A stretch of DNA of 64,000 nt from Trifolium pratense (taxonomy: Eukaryota; Streptophyta; Magnoliopsida; Fabales; Fabaceae): positions 53,387,157-53,451,156 of the forward strand of contig NC_060059.1 of the NCBI RefSeq assembly GCF_020283565.1, written 5' to 3'. The position numbers and the translations under genes are program-made. The notes beneath the pieces were generated by a model that was not told the DNA's origin, did not search any database, and saw only the letters and a program-made list of their open reading frames with translations. Below are positions 8,896 through 20,409 of the stretch, in pieces. How positions within the stretch are numbered: the first letter of the stretch is position 1; each line of letters opens with the position of its first letter.

Positions 8896-10890
8896 ATGAG
8901 GTTCATGTCTTTGCTAATTAAATATCAATTATTAGCAATTATATTCACTATCATATCCCTTACAAAAGTTAGTTGCTTGAATTTCACTTTCTCAACCTTT
9001 CACCAAAACGATGCAAACAAATTGTTACTCAATTATTCATATATACAAAGTGAAGCCATACAAGTAACCGCAGAAAATAGTAAAGCTTCGATGTCGAATT
9101 TATCTGGACGTGCTTTATACAAGGATCCATTCAAAATTGCTTCATTCAACACCACTTTTGTTCTCAATATAACTCCTGACACTTCCCCTGGTGGAGAAGG
9201 CATAGCTTTTATCTTAGCCTCAGAACCAACTCGCCCTGAAAACAGTTCAGGACAATGGCTTGGTATTGTAAATGCTTCCACCAATGGAACTTCTCGAGCC
9301 GCAATTCTTGCAGTTGAGTTTGATACACGAAAGAGTTCAATTGAAGACGGACCTGACAACCATGTTGGAATCAATATAAACAGCATATCCTCCTTGAAAC
9401 AAGCATCATTATCAAACACTAAGGTGAATCTTTCATCTGGTAAAGATGTAACTATAAGAATTGAATATTCTAATGATGTGATATTTGTTTTTGGTTCAAT
9501 GAGTGGAAATTCACAAGTATCTATGGAGACCCTTTTGGTATCTCCACCTCTTAATCTCTCTTCCTATTTTAAACAAGAGGTTTATGTCGGTTTCTCTGCT
9601 TCAACAAGCAATTACACAGAGCTAAACTGTGTAAAAGCATGGGAATTCAATGGTGTAGATAATGGTGTAGATATTGGTAGTAACAAAAATTACTTGTGGA
9701 TTTTTATTATTATTCCAATAGTATTATTGATTATAATCATAGGTGGATTAGTCTTTTTCTTCCTTTATTTTAAAAGGAAAAAAAACATGGAAATTGAAGA
9801 AGATACATATGGAGGGATAGAGGATCAAATTCAACACTCATCTATGGCTCCAAAGAAATATAAACTAAAGGAATTGATGATAGCAACAAGTGATTTCAGC
9901 CGTCGGAACAAACTTGGCGAAGGTGGATTTGGAACGGTTTATAAGGGTATTCTTGAAAACAACAAAGAGATAGCTGTGAAGAGAGTCTCGAAGAACTCGC
10001 GTCAAGGAAAGCAAGAATTTATGGCAGAAGTTACAACAATTGGAAGCCTACACCACAAAAACTTGGTGAAACTTATTGGTTGGTGCTACGAAAGCAAAGA
10101 GCTTCTCCTCGTTTACGAGTTCATGCCTAAAGGAAGCTTAGACAAATACCTATTTAACCAATCAAGTGAATTAGAATCACAATATTCTAAAGTACTTGAT
10201 TGGAAAACTAGGAATAGCGTGATTCGTGATGTAGCACAAGCATTGGATTATCTTCATAATGGTTGTGAAAGAAGGGTACTTCATAGAGATATTAAAGCAA
10301 GCAATATAATGTTGGACTTAGATTACGTCGCTAAATTAGGTGATTTTGGATTAGCGCGTACAGTTCAAAAGAGAAATGAAACTCATCACTCGACAAAGGA
10401 AATTGCGGGGACCCCAGGTTATATGGCACCTGAAACTTTTCTAATAGGAAGAGCAACGGTCGAAACAGATGTGTATGCATTTGGTGTACTTGTTTTAGAA
10501 GTTGTGTGTGGGAGAAGACCGGGAAATGTGTTTGCACAAGACGATTATAAAAATAGTATAGTGTATCAAGTTTGGGAGCTTTATGGAAAAGGTGAAATTG
10601 TTAGTGTTGTGGATAAAAGGATAAGTTGTGAAGAGAAAGAGGTTGAGAGGGTAAAATGGGAAGAAGAAATTGAAATTGTGCTTGTTCTTGGTTTGGCATG
10701 TTGTCATCCAAATCCTAATGAAAGACCATCAATGAAAAGTGTTTTAATGGTTTTAAATGGAGAAGCATCTCCTCCAATTATTCCAATGGAAAGACCTTCT
10801 TTTGTTTGGCCAGCTATGCCTTCATCTTTCAAAGAAGGTGAAGATAATTCTCTTATCAATGGTCCATTCACTCAACTTAGTGGAAGATAG
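8896..10890 (+). CDS. L-type lectin receptor-like kinase 1 (class IX-like)
   Basis: A membrane receptor kinase of 664 residues, intronless as usual for LecRKs. Residues 1-27 form a hydrophobic signal peptide; about 28-255 is a legume-lectin domain with the family word AVEFDTR (139-145) and DGPDNHVGIN, which normally provides Ca2+/sugar-site residues. A membrane span follows at about 266-292, then a basic stop-transfer (KRKK). The kinase has GEGGFG (341-346), the ATP-binding Lys in IAVKR (362), Glu 378, HRD (463-465), DFG (483-485) and APE (511-513), so it should be an active RD kinase. Many Asn-X-Ser/Thr sites lie in the ectodomain. A longer open frame begins at TTG 8836, but the first ATG is 8896 and LecRK 3 starts at the same point. 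LecRKs sense extracellular ligands in defence and stress (family knowledge); the ligand is unknown. Confidence 0.95.
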   Translation: MRFMSLLIKYQLLAIIFTIISLTKVSCLNFTFSTFHQNDANKLLLNYSYIQSEAIQVTAENSKASMSNLSGRALYKDPFKIASFNTTFVLNITPDTSPGGEGIAFILASEPTRPENSSGQWLGIVNASTNGTSRAAILAVEFDTRKSSIEDGPDNHVGININSISSLKQASLSNTKVNLSSGKDVTIRIEYSNDVIFVFGSMSGNSQVSMETLLVSPPLNLSSYFKQEVYVGFSASTSNYTELNCVKAWEFNGVDNGVDIGSNKNYLWIFIIIPIVLLIIIIGGLVFFFLYFKRKKNMEIEEDTYGGIEDQIQHSSMAPKKYKLKELMIATSDFSRRNKLGEGGFGTVYKGILENNKEIAVKRVSKNSRQGKQEFMAEVTTIGSLHHKNLVKLIGWCYESKELLLVYEFMPKGSLDKYLFNQSSELESQYSKVLDWKTRNSVIRDVAQALDYLHNGCERRVLHRDIKASNIMLDLDYVAKLGDFGLARTVQKRNETHHSTKEIAGTPGYMAPETFLIGRATVETDVYAFGVLVLEVVCGRRPGNVFAQDDYKNSIVYQVWELYGKGEIVSVVDKRISCEEKEVERVKWEEEIEIVLVLGLACCHPNPNERPSMKSVLMVLNGEASPPIIPMERPSFVWPAMPSSFKEGEDNSLINGPFTQLSGR

Positions 10891-11929
10891 AAAATACAAG
10901 TTATTAAGTTTAATTATATGTGTCAATGTTGTGTCAGTTTTCGACAATGATGTATATATATAATTTGAATTGTCGGTGTCACATAGTTTATTATATTATT
11001 TAGCCCTTTTTTAAAAAGTTTATGTATTTTCGATTTATGACATTAATTTTCTCTTTCGATGTGTACATTATGTACTATAGTTTGATGAATATTTGCATAC
11101 CACTTTTTTTGTTGTGTAAATTTTTCAACAATCTCTCTCTGATGTATTATTTTTTTAGGGAGCTAGCATAGTGTGTTTCGGTTGTAGGTTCCGTTGGTGT
11201 ATGAGAGGTTTTTTGTTATTAGCTCCTTGTCCTCTAGCGTAGTTTTGATTTAGATTGGTGCTTGATAATCACTAAAATGTGCATAGTTTTTACGTAGTAA
11301 TTTTATTAAATAAATTAAACTTTTATTTAAGTTTTATGAGAACTATTTACTTGTTTTGTCTTATTTTGTATATTTAGAGTAAAAGTTTGGAATATGAAAA
11401 AATGAGGTTTTCTGTCAAAAAAAAAAAAAAGAGGTATTTGATTGATGCATATTATGATGTCTTATTGATCAAGATTTTATTTATGATAAGTGGAAGGCAT
11501 TTCTTAAAGAAGAGAAAGTGAGTCATAAGGTTGAGAATTTATAAAAACCCAAAGATCCTTATTATGACCATACATGTTATAGGGGACCTTACACAACAAT
11601 GGCGGCAAAATCTGTCGGAAAAGCAACCAGAATTTTAAAAAAAAAAATGAAAAAAAAACTTTGGATTTTGCAGCGGTTTGAAGCTGACGCAAAAAATAGG
11701 TGGAAAAAATTTCAAAATGAGGCATTTGAGGCAGTTTCAAGCCGACGCAAAATGTAGACGGGAAAATATTTCATTCTCTCTACCTTTTCTCTACACATTC
11801 TCTATTTCTCCTCTCTATAATTTCTCTATTCATTCTTTCTCAACTCATTCTTTTTCTGTATACGTTCAATTTCTCGACTCATTCTTTCTCTATAATATTT
11901 GCTAATTTGATTTTAAAAAGTCTCGTTCG
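10891..11929. other. 3' UTR and intergenic DNA after LecRK 1
   Basis: AT-rich, with no second gene. A local imperfect repeat around AAGC(T/C)GACGCAAAA lies at about 11680-11750, just before pyrimidine-rich CTCTCT stretches. No canonical AATAAA was picked out with confidence for LecRK 1. Confidence 0.45.
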
Positions 11930-12657
11930 CTCTAGGGTGGGGTGCGGATGGAGGGGAGTGGGAGTGGAGGAGGCAGTTAAGAGCGTGGGAGGAGGAGATG
12001 TTGGGGGAGTGTCAGTCTTTTCTTTTTAACATTTTCTTGCAGACTCTTTCTTTGGACAGGTGGCAGTGGAGACCTGATCCTGACACAGGTTATACTGTTA
12101 GGGGGGCATACCAGCTCCTGATATCTCATGATTTGGTTTCTATGGATGTCGCGAATAATCTCATTTGGCACCCTCAGGTTCCTTTGAAGGTCTTCATCGT
12201 TGCGTGACGTTTATTACGTGACAAGTTGCCCACGAGAGTGAATCTGGTTAGTTGACGGGTTTTATCTTCTACAGCTCACATGTGTGTTTTTGGATGTGGT
12301 GAGGCTGAGTCGGTCCATCACTTATTCATATCTTGCGGTTTTGTTGGTTCTCTTTGGGATTCAGTGCGTTCTTGGATTGGCATTTCTTTGGTGGACTTCG
12401 TTTCTCTGCGTGATCACTTTATCCAGTTCACATCTTCAGCAGGTGGATCCCGAGCGTGCCGATCTTGTCTACAGCTCATTTGGCTTGGTTGTGTTTGGGC
12501 TGTATGGACGGAGAGAAATCATCGATTGTTTAGAGGCTCACCAGATATGCCCCATATTTTGTTGGACAAGATCAAGCTTTTTTCATTTAGGTGGTTGAAG
12601 TCGACGAACATTACGTTAGCTTTAAACTACCATAGCTGTGTTGAATATATAAATTGA
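11930..12657 (+). pseudogene. LINE (L1-like) ORF2 3' fragment, zf-RVT region
   Basis: One frame reads WRRQLRAWEEEMLGE, then WQWRPDPDTGYTVRGAY, FGCGEAESVHHLFISC and RNHRLFRG. This is the C-terminal reverse-transcriptase zinc-binding domain typical of plant LINEs. The frame is broken by TGA at 12205-12207 and 12253-12255 but otherwise continues to the TGA at 12655-12657. The reverse transcriptase and endonuclease parts are absent, so this is a dead 5'-truncated or fragmented copy. The Copia 5' LTR begins 10 bp after its end. Confidence 0.8.
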
Positions 12658-12666
12658 TTTTGGGTT

Positions 12667-13011
12667 TGTTAGTTTTGGGCCTTAGGAATTTTAAGCCCAA
12701 ATTTAGTAATAAGTAGTAAGTCTAAAGAATGTTCTAGAGATATGTAGAAATAAGTAGAAGTCATGGTAGAAAATGTATGTAGTAGTAGAGAGAAGTTTGT
12801 AGAACTCTCTCTTAGAAGTATGTAGAAGAGTCTCTAGGAGTATGTAGAACTCTCCCTTGAAGACTATAAATAGGGGAGAGGTAGTAATTTGTAAACCAAG
12901 CCAAAAATTACAAACACTCAATAATATAAGTAGCATTCCCTTTCAACAAGTTTCATATCCTCTCTCAAATACTTAAACATTTTCTCCACCTATTAAAGCT
13001 TCCTTCCAACA
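12667..13011 (+). repeat. 5' LTR of the truncated Copia element
   Basis: 345 bp beginning TGTTAG and ending CCAACA, followed by the Met-tRNA primer site at 13015. It contains GACTATAAATAGGGG (about 12863), a good TATA box for the element's own promoter. The partner LTR is missing. Confidence 0.75.
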
Positions 13012-13045
13012 AAGTGGTATCAAGAGCTTGAAGGTCCTCCTAAAG

Positions 13046-13630
13046 ATGGCGAATAATGGTGTTCCTCTCCAAGTCCCGATGCTCACAAAGAGCAACTAAG
13101 ACAATTGGAGTTTGAGAATGGTGGCTCTCCTTGGCGCACACGACGTGTGGGAGATAGTCGAGAAAGGCCTTGTAATCTTGGAGAATGAAGGTACTCTATC
13201 TCAAACTCAAAAGGATAGTTTGAGAGACTCGAGAAAGAGAGACAAGAAGGTTCTCTGTCTAATCTATCAAGGATTAGATGAAGACACGTTCGAGAAGGTC
13301 TCGGGAGCAACGACGGCTAAAGAAGCATGGGAGAAACTTCGAACCTCTTACAAGGGAGCCGATCAAGTGAAGAAGGTACGTCTTCAAACACTAAGAGGAG
13401 AGTTTGAAGCTTTGTATATGAAAGAAGGTGAACTTATCTCTGATTACTTCTCAAGAGTTTTGACGGTTACTAATAATCTAAAAAGAAACGGAGAGAAGTA
13501 TGATGATGTAAGAATCATGGAGAAAGTTCTTAGATCGGTAGATCCAAAGTTTGAGCATATTGTCACCGTCATCAAAGAGACAAAAGATTTAGAGGACATG
13601 ACAATGGAGCAACTTCTTGGGTCGTTGTAA
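13046..13630 (+). pseudogene. Copia gag (decayed)
   Basis: The ATG at 13046 opens a gag frame with the Copia N-terminal pattern (NNGVPLQVPMLTKSN before the break, then LRMVALLGAHDVWEIVEKG). It is interrupted by TAA at 13097-13099, 17 codons in, and ends at another premature TAA (13628-13630) within LGSL/AYEEK. The body has the LYMKEGELISDYFSRVL and NGEKYDDVRIMEKVLRS motifs of the plant Copia gag domain. A frameshift separates it from the zinc knuckle near 13885. Confidence 0.8.
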
Positions 13631-13884
13631 GCTTATGAGGAAAAGAAAAGAAGAAGGAAGATATCGAGGAGCAAGTACTCAAGACACGACTCGATTCACC
13701 TAGAGAGGAACATGGTCGGAGCAACCAAAGACGAGGTGGCGCTCGAGAACGTGGACGTGGTCGTGGATATGGAGGCGGACGAGGTTGAAGGCCTAATGAT
13801 GACAACAAACAAAGAGGAGAAATCTCATCAAGAGGTCGTGGGAGAGGATCTCCAAAACGAACGTACGATAAGTCACGGGTTAAA

Positions 13885-15525
13885 TGCTATAATTGTGAGA
13901 AGTTTGGGCATTATGCTTTCGAATGTAGAGCTCCTGAAAATCATAGAGTTGAAGAGAAGGCCAACTATGTTGAAGAAATAAGCCAAGAAGATGGAACATT
14001 ATTGTTGGCGCACAAAGATAATGAAAGAGGTGGAGATAATCAATGGTACCTTGATAGCGGTGCAAACAACCATATGTGTGGGCGAAGAAGCATGTTCGTA
14101 GAGTTAGAGGAATCAGTGAACGGGGACGTGGCTTTCGGAGATGAATCAAAAGTGGCAGTGAAAGGTAAAGGAAACGTTCTCATCCGTTTGAAAAATGGGG
14201 ATCATCAATTTATTTCCAATGTTTACTATGTGCCAAACATGAAGAGCAACATCTTGAGTCTAGGACAACTCTTAGAGAAAGGTTTTGACATTCAATTGAA
14301 GAATAATAATCTTTCTATAAGAGATCACTCAAACAAGTTCATTGCTAAGGTGCTAATGTCAAGAAATAGAATGTTCGTGCTCAACATACAAAATGATGTT
14401 GCGCAATGTCTCAAAATGTGCTACAAAGAAGAGTCATGGTTTTGGCATCTTCGATTTGGGCATCTCAATTTTGGAGGATTAGAGTTGCTCTCTAAGAAGG
14501 AAATGGTCAGAGGATTGCCTTACATCAACCACCCCAATCAAGTATGTGAAGGATGTTTACTTGGAAAGCAGTTCAAAATGAGCTACCCTAAGGAGTCAAG
14601 CTCAAGAGCACAAAAGACGTTGGAGCTCATACATACAGATGTGTGTGGTCCGATCAAGCCGAGATCACTCGGTAAGAGTAACTACTTCCTTCTCTTTATT
14701 GATGATTTTTCAAGAAAAACATGGGTGTACTTTTTGAAGGAGAAATCAGAAGTGTTTGAAAACTTCAAAAAGTTTAAAGCCCTGGTTGAGAAGGAAAGTG
14801 GCCTCGTGATTAAAGCAATAAGATCCGCCCCAAGAGGAGAGTTTACTTCAAACGAGTTCCTTAAGTATTGTGAAGACAATGACATTCGACGACAACTGAC
14901 GGTACCAAGATCCCCCCAACAAAATGGAGTAGCAGAGAGAAAGAACAGGACAATCCTTGAGATGGCAAGGAGCATGCTAAAAAGCAAGAGACTACCAAAG
15001 GAATTGTATGCAGAAGCTGTTGCGTGTGCGGTTTATCTATCAAACCGTTCTCCGACAAGAAGCGTGTTGTGAAAAACACCACAAGAAGCCTGGAGTGGAA
15101 GAAAGCCTGGAATTTCCCATCTAAGAGTCTTTGGAAGCATAGCTCACGCTCATATACCGGACGAGAAAAGAAGCAAACTGGATGACAAAAGTGAAAAGTA
15201 CATCTTCATTGGTTATGACGCCAACTCCAAAGGCTATAAGCTCTATAATCCTGATACGGAGAAGACTATCATTAGTCGAAATGTCATTTTCGATGAAGAA
15301 GGAGAGTGGGATTGGAAAATGAGTAATAAGGACTACAACTTCTTTCCACAATTTGAAGAACATGATGTGGAACCAGAGGAATCAAGAGAAGATCTTGCTA
15401 CTCCGTCAGCTTCACCAACTCCGAGTTCTGAAGAAGGAGAAAGCTCAAGGAAAAAGACTCCTCACTTTAGAAGTTTGCAAGAGATTTACGAGGTAACCGA
15501 AAATCAAGACAATCAAGAAAATTAA
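13885..15525 (+). pseudogene. Copia zinc knuckle, protease and integrase segment (decayed)
   Basis: In one frame: a CCHC knuckle (CYNCEKFGHYAFEC, 13885-13926), a protease-type stretch with WYLDSGANNHMCG (about 14044), the pre-integrase WFWHLRFGHLNFGGL, and the integrase core (HTDVCGPI, then QQNGVAERKNR). The expected catalytic Asp of the core's second motif is absent: the sequence reads IRSAPRGEF where the family has an Asp after RS. A TGA at 15070-15072 breaks the frame inside integrase. After it the frame runs on through HLRVFGSIAHAH and an acidic linker to about 15515, where the element ends without RT. Confidence 0.85.
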
Positions 15526-16839
15526 AAGCAGCAAAAATATATTTTTTTTAGACAATTATCTGACACATGTCATATGAGTGTCTTATATTTATTGGACAAT
15601 AATCCAAAGAGTGTTCGTTGAGTAAAGAAAAAATATTATATTTTTTTGGGCCGCTTTATAAGCTATCTAACACATGGGCCATTCCAAAAGATCTTCAAAA
15701 ATAGTGGGTCTCAAAATAAATTATGGGATGGTAGTAGTATTTGTAAATCGGGATATAAAATATAAGTTTTTTTATTTATTTAATTTGCTAATTGTTAATT
15801 ATTTATAAATTTTATTTTTTAGTTCAACTTCAATAGTGTCAATTTAGTTCAATTTCAATGTTGCGGAGTTGATAAAAAAAATAAAAAAAATCAGGTTCTA
15901 ATTTTTTTTTTTTGGTTTCATTTTTCCTCTGTGTCCTAAATTACCTCGCAAGAATATAAAGTTTAAATCTAGATATCTTAAACTAGATATGAGAAACATA
16001 AGAAAAATAAAATATTTGTTACATTAACTAGAAATATTAGAAAGAAGACTCTTTTTAAGTAGGTAGAAAGTTGTTAATGATTAACTTAAAAGGTTTATTT
16101 AAGGTTTTGGGTTAAAGTGTGGTGTCTAACTCACTTGTAGAGTTGTTCTTGAGCCCAATGTGGATGATCCCTCGGCTGCCCCCTCGTGATGACCCAACAG
16201 TGGTATCAAAGCCGATGGTTCGACGAAGCGTTGAACTGACTCTTTGTATCGAAAGTCTTCTTGACAAAGGTGGTTAGACAGCGAATCCAGTGGAGCAGTG
16301 TGGCTTACGGCGGTACAAATGTATGATGTAGAAAGCTTCCGCTTGAGGGGGGAGCATATCCTAGAGTGAATGGACTCACACTTGAGGGGGAGATTGTTGT
16401 GGCAAGTGTGAGTTAAGTCTCACATTGCTTAGAAAAGTGGAGGTTGAACACTTTATAAGTGAGAAGACCCATAAAACCTAACACCTTAAAATTTTGGGTA
16501 AGAGTGTGGTGTTCAACTCACTTGTGAAGTTGTTCTTGAGCCCAATGTGGATGATCCCTCGACTACCCCCTCGTTATGACCCAACAAAAATATATCTCTA
16601 TCAGATGTTATTTACAATAATAGCTATTTGTAATGTGTTCTATGCTATTTTAGAATTTAAATAAAAACTGACTCTTCAAATTTTTTGTATTTTGTTTAAT
16701 TAGAAACCATTTTTAATAAACATGACTACAAATAATCAAAACCGACTCTACATATTTGTGTCATACAATTATCATATGAATATCGGACACGGACACACAT
16801 AAACTTCACGACACGCCTAATCAAGGTGCCTCTGCATCA
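15516..16839. repeat. Segmental duplication, copy B (upstream of LecRK 2)
   Basis: Counterpart of 926-2143. The left junction with the truncated Copia lies within AAGAAAATTAAAAGC, which is shared by both partners. Sequence order is kept, including the TRIM-like element. Copy B lacks the CACTA insertion and so shows the empty site at about 16836-16846. Confidence 0.85.
16096..16586 (+). mobile_element. TRIM-like mini-LTR element, 5'-truncated (copy B)
   Basis: The partial 5' LTR ends at 16199, the primer-binding-like TGGTATCAAAGC is at 16201, the purine tract GAGGGGGAG at about 16384-16392, and the 3' LTR at 16395-16586 (192 bp). It came with the segmental duplication rather than by a separate insertion, as both copies lack the same 5' part. 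Confidence 0.65.
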
Positions 16840-17604
16840 TTTGGAAACGATAAGTTTCAAACAGACCAATATCACAATCATCATCATATACTAATGTCAG
16901 CATTTTCTTAATTTTGTTTTTCTGACCACAAAAAATATCGGCATTTTTTTCCTTGACCTTAACTGCACGTGGAATATTCTCACACGGACTAACATGCTAA
17001 ATTCCAAAAACAAGCTTTGCCTGATTGATCAATTTTACACATAAAATAGAAAAAACCAAAGTATAGTCTTTAAAATTGTAAAAATTGTTAAATACCCTTT
17101 AAAATTTTGAAATGTCAATTTTAGGAAGGTATTTGAAATTTTGAAAATTTCAATGAAGTATTTGACGGTTTTAGCAATTTTAAAGGTTATTTGGCCGAAA
17201 ATGAAAAATGTCGAGATTCCACCTTGTTTTAGTCTCTCGTCTCAACTTCTTTCCTGTTTTATTTAGAAAAAATTGACATTTTCTATGCAATTTCTCTTGT
17301 CTATATTTATCTCGCGCCCCTTATTCCTTTGTTCCAATCACGGTGTAAATGTGAGAATACTTGACTTGGGCATGCAGCAACATTAAAACTCTTATGGAGA
17401 ATTTAATGCTCGTATGGATCCAACAAACCTCGAGAAATTAGTCTTTATAGTTGGGCATGTTGTGGAATACCTTAATCAAAAGCGTACAAAATATACCTTG
17501 AATAAAATAACATTACTAATTTAGTTGGGAAAACGATCAGAAATTTCTTACTAAAAATAAACATAATCTCCACACACACAAATAAAAAAAAATTAAATAA
17601 AATT
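16840..17604 (+). repeat. LecRK promoter module, truncated orphan copy
   Basis: Matches the LecRK 1/2 upstream region from CATTTGGAAACGATAAG to about ATTAAATAAAAT, then stops before the TATA box and leader. It is joined directly to a TRIM fragment, so no gene follows it. Confidence 0.75.
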
Positions 17605-17606
17605 GA

Positions 17607-18180
17607 CAAGCGGATATGCTTCCGCTTGAGGGGGGAGCATATCCTAGAGTGGATGGACTCACACTTGAGGGGGAGATTGTTGTGGCAAGTGTGAGTTAAG
17701 TCTCACATTGCTTAGAAAAGTGGAGGTTGAACACTTTATAAGTGAGAAGACCCATAAAACCTAACACCTTAAAATTTTGGGTAAGAGTGTGGTGTTCAAC
17801 TCACTTGTGAAGTTGTTCTTGAGCCCAATGTGGATGATCCCTCGACTGCCCCCTCGTTATGACCCAACAAAAATATATCTCTATCAGATGTTATTTACAA
17901 TAATAGCTATTTGTAATGTGTTCTATGCTATTTTAGAATTTAAATAAAAACTGACTCTTCAAATTTTTTGTATTTTGTTTAATTAGAAACCATTTTTAAT
18001 AAACATGACTACAAATAATCAAAACCGACTCTACATATTTGTGTCATACAATTATCATATGAATATCGGACACGGACACACATAAACTTCACGACACGCC
18101 TAATCAAGGTGCCTCTGCATCATTTGGAAACGATAAGTTTCAAACAGACCAATATCACAATCATCATATACTAAAGTCAG
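17607..18180. repeat. Second partial copy of the TRIM 3' half and following DNA
   Basis: Repeats about 16333-16905: TRIM interior end, purine tract, 3' LTR (17678-17869) and the following 300 bp, including the CACTA empty-site region. It lies in direct orientation about 1.28 kb from the first copy, so this is a local tandem duplication. Confidence 0.8.
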
Positions 18181-19088
18181 GATTTTTTTTTTTTCACTTT
18201 TCCTTAACTTGCTATTGCTGTTATTACTTTAATAAAAAAATTCAACAGCATCTCACATTATACAAATTTATTTTAAATTGAAAGAAATCCATGATACACA
18301 AAGAATAATGCATTGAGAATAAAATTTATTTATCTCAAATGTTATACCGATGTAATTTGATCTTTCCACTTTGATAAATCCTTAATTTCAAAATTTCATA
18401 AACCAATTACGACACAACAAAAAGATATTAAAAAAGTCAGGTTTTATGGCATCAATTATGACATTAATCTTCCAAGAGCATGTACACCAATTGTATTACA
18501 GTTCTAGCAATGAATCTTTGAAGTGAAAATTAAGATCTATATAAAATTTAAGACAATCCATACATCTTGACAATCTTCAATCAAATAAACTTTTGACAGA
18601 ACTTTTGACAATGCAAAATGAAATCAGTGTTACAATGAAATTAAAAACAATAAAATATAAAATAACTAAAATGAAAATTTGTTATTTACCAAATAGCTGG
18701 AACTAATATCACTTGAAGTCAATTTTTTTATTCGAGAATGGGTAAAATCAACCAAAAATGCGTCACAATAAGTTTACGTACCAAAATCATCAACAAATTG
18801 TTCGCCATCGACCAACATCGTATCATATACAAATAAAGATCAAACAAAAAGTTATTAGCATGGAGTATAAAAACGGACAAAAGGTTATACATGAAATAAT
18901 GACAAAATAAAAATTTACATATAATTTATATCAAATACTCTATAATATAAAAGGTCATATACTTCTTATAAAATAAAAAAGGTCATATCCTTGATATAAA
19001 TCTATTTTAGGAAATAAAAAAGTGATTGCAAAACACACAAAGGAGAACACAATTTTTTATTATTATTATTTTTTACCAAAAAAAAAAG
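18181..19088. other. AT-rich insertion, class unknown (about 0.9 kb)
   Basis: The promoter-module copy is interrupted here. The word AAAGTCAG flanks both sides (about 18172-18179 and 19085-19092), but related words already occur in the module, so it may not be a true target duplication. No inverted repeats, coding frame or LTR ends were found inside. Confidence 0.4.
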
Positions 19089-19361
19089 TCAGCATTTTTT
19101 TCCTTGACCTTAACTGCACGTGGAATATTCTCACACGGACTAACATGCTAAATTCCAAAAACAAGCTTTGCCTGATCGATCAGTTTTACACATAAAATAG
19201 AAAAAACAAAAGTATAGTCTTTAAAATTGTAAAAATTGTTAAATACCCTTTAAAATTTTGAAATGTCAATTTTAGGATGGTATTTGAAATTTTGACGGTT
19301 TTAGCAATTTCAATGGTTATTTGGCTGAGAATGAAAAATGTCGAAATTCCACCTTGTTTTA
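19089..19361 (+). repeat. LecRK promoter module, third copy (left part)
   Basis: Matches about 16930-17225. It is cut at 19361 by the Harbinger-like insertion and resumes at 23334. Confidence 0.75.
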
Positions 19362-20409
19362 GGGGGTATATTGGATTGAGATTTCAAAGGATTTTAAAAG
19401 ATTTTTTTATGATAAAAAAATCTTGTGGTATTCAATCAAGATTTTTACAAAAGTTAAATAAATCTTGTGGTATTCAATTAAGACAACTAAGATTTTTTTT
19501 TAAGTTAACAAAATCTGTTGGGCACAAGTTAATATGCATAAGGTCAATCTTATGTACGGTGCATAAGTTAATCACAACCATCCGATCATAGACATTTTGA
19601 TGACACATGTTATCATCTCAAAATCCCAAACTAAGTAAGTAAGTTTCGAATTAAAAGTCAAACTAAGTAAGTTTCGAATTGATTCATGTTCCAAATCATG
19701 TCCTCAAGCTTTTCCAATCGTTTATTTTGCTTATTTCTCTCAAATAAGTGTTTTCAATTTTTTTAGGTTTTAAAGATTGAATCGTTTTTTAAAATATATA
19801 CCTCCACTTTGAAATCTAAGCATGGATTCATGATCAGCGTTAAATTTTGAGTAAAATGGTATACCTACTCGTAATTTTCGGTTGAGATTTAGTGTTGTTG
19901 TTGTTGTGGTCGTGAAGATTTTTTGAAGCTTTCATGGCTTCCCTTCATGTTCTTCATGAGGAAGAAGAAGGTGGAGGTTGAAGACGATGACGTGGCGACG
20001 CGTCATTGGCTCCCTCCAATTTTAAGTCATGACCGTTAGATTATTTTAAAACTATCCAAAGGCTCAGATCTATTTTGATTTGTTAAATCCTAGCCATCGG
20101 ATGGATCAGAAGGCCGACATCTGAGATATGTATCACGCGCCATGGACTGGCGCCGCACTGAATCGTTTCTTCCTTTCTACTTTTTTTTTTTGAAAATGGA
20201 CTAGGCTTGGCCCTGGACTTCTGTATTTGTTTTCTGCACCCCCCTGACTTACGTTCTGCACCTCCTCTACTTGCTTAATTTTTATGTTTTTATTTTTAGC
20301 TTAATCAAATAAGTGCTTACTTGAACAAATGCTTTTATAAGCACTTGAGTCGAGGGAAACATGGCAAGAAGCATCTCTTATTGCTGAAATTTAAGGATTC
20401 AAAAAATCT

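Larger units (their letters stand above)
12667..15520 (+). mobile_element. Copia retrotransposon, decayed and 3'-truncated
   Basis: It comprises a 5' LTR (12667-13011), a primer site TGGTATCAAGAGC right after it, gag, zinc knuckle, protease-like segment and integrase, and then stops abruptly before reverse transcriptase. There is no RT, RNase H or 3' LTR. At about 15510-15520 the sequence passes without a gap into duplicated DNA (copy B), so the truncation point is also the duplication breakpoint. Confidence 0.88.

Noticed and set aside
9033..9419. Minus-strand open frames over the lectin domains (also 25232-25474, 30345-30689) and over the kinase domains
   Set aside because: They mirror conserved coding sequence and recur because the genes are paralogous. 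No domain or independent support.
12284..12598. Second + frame overlapping the LINE fragment
   Set aside because: Out-of-frame shadow; the other frame carries the zinc-binding motif.
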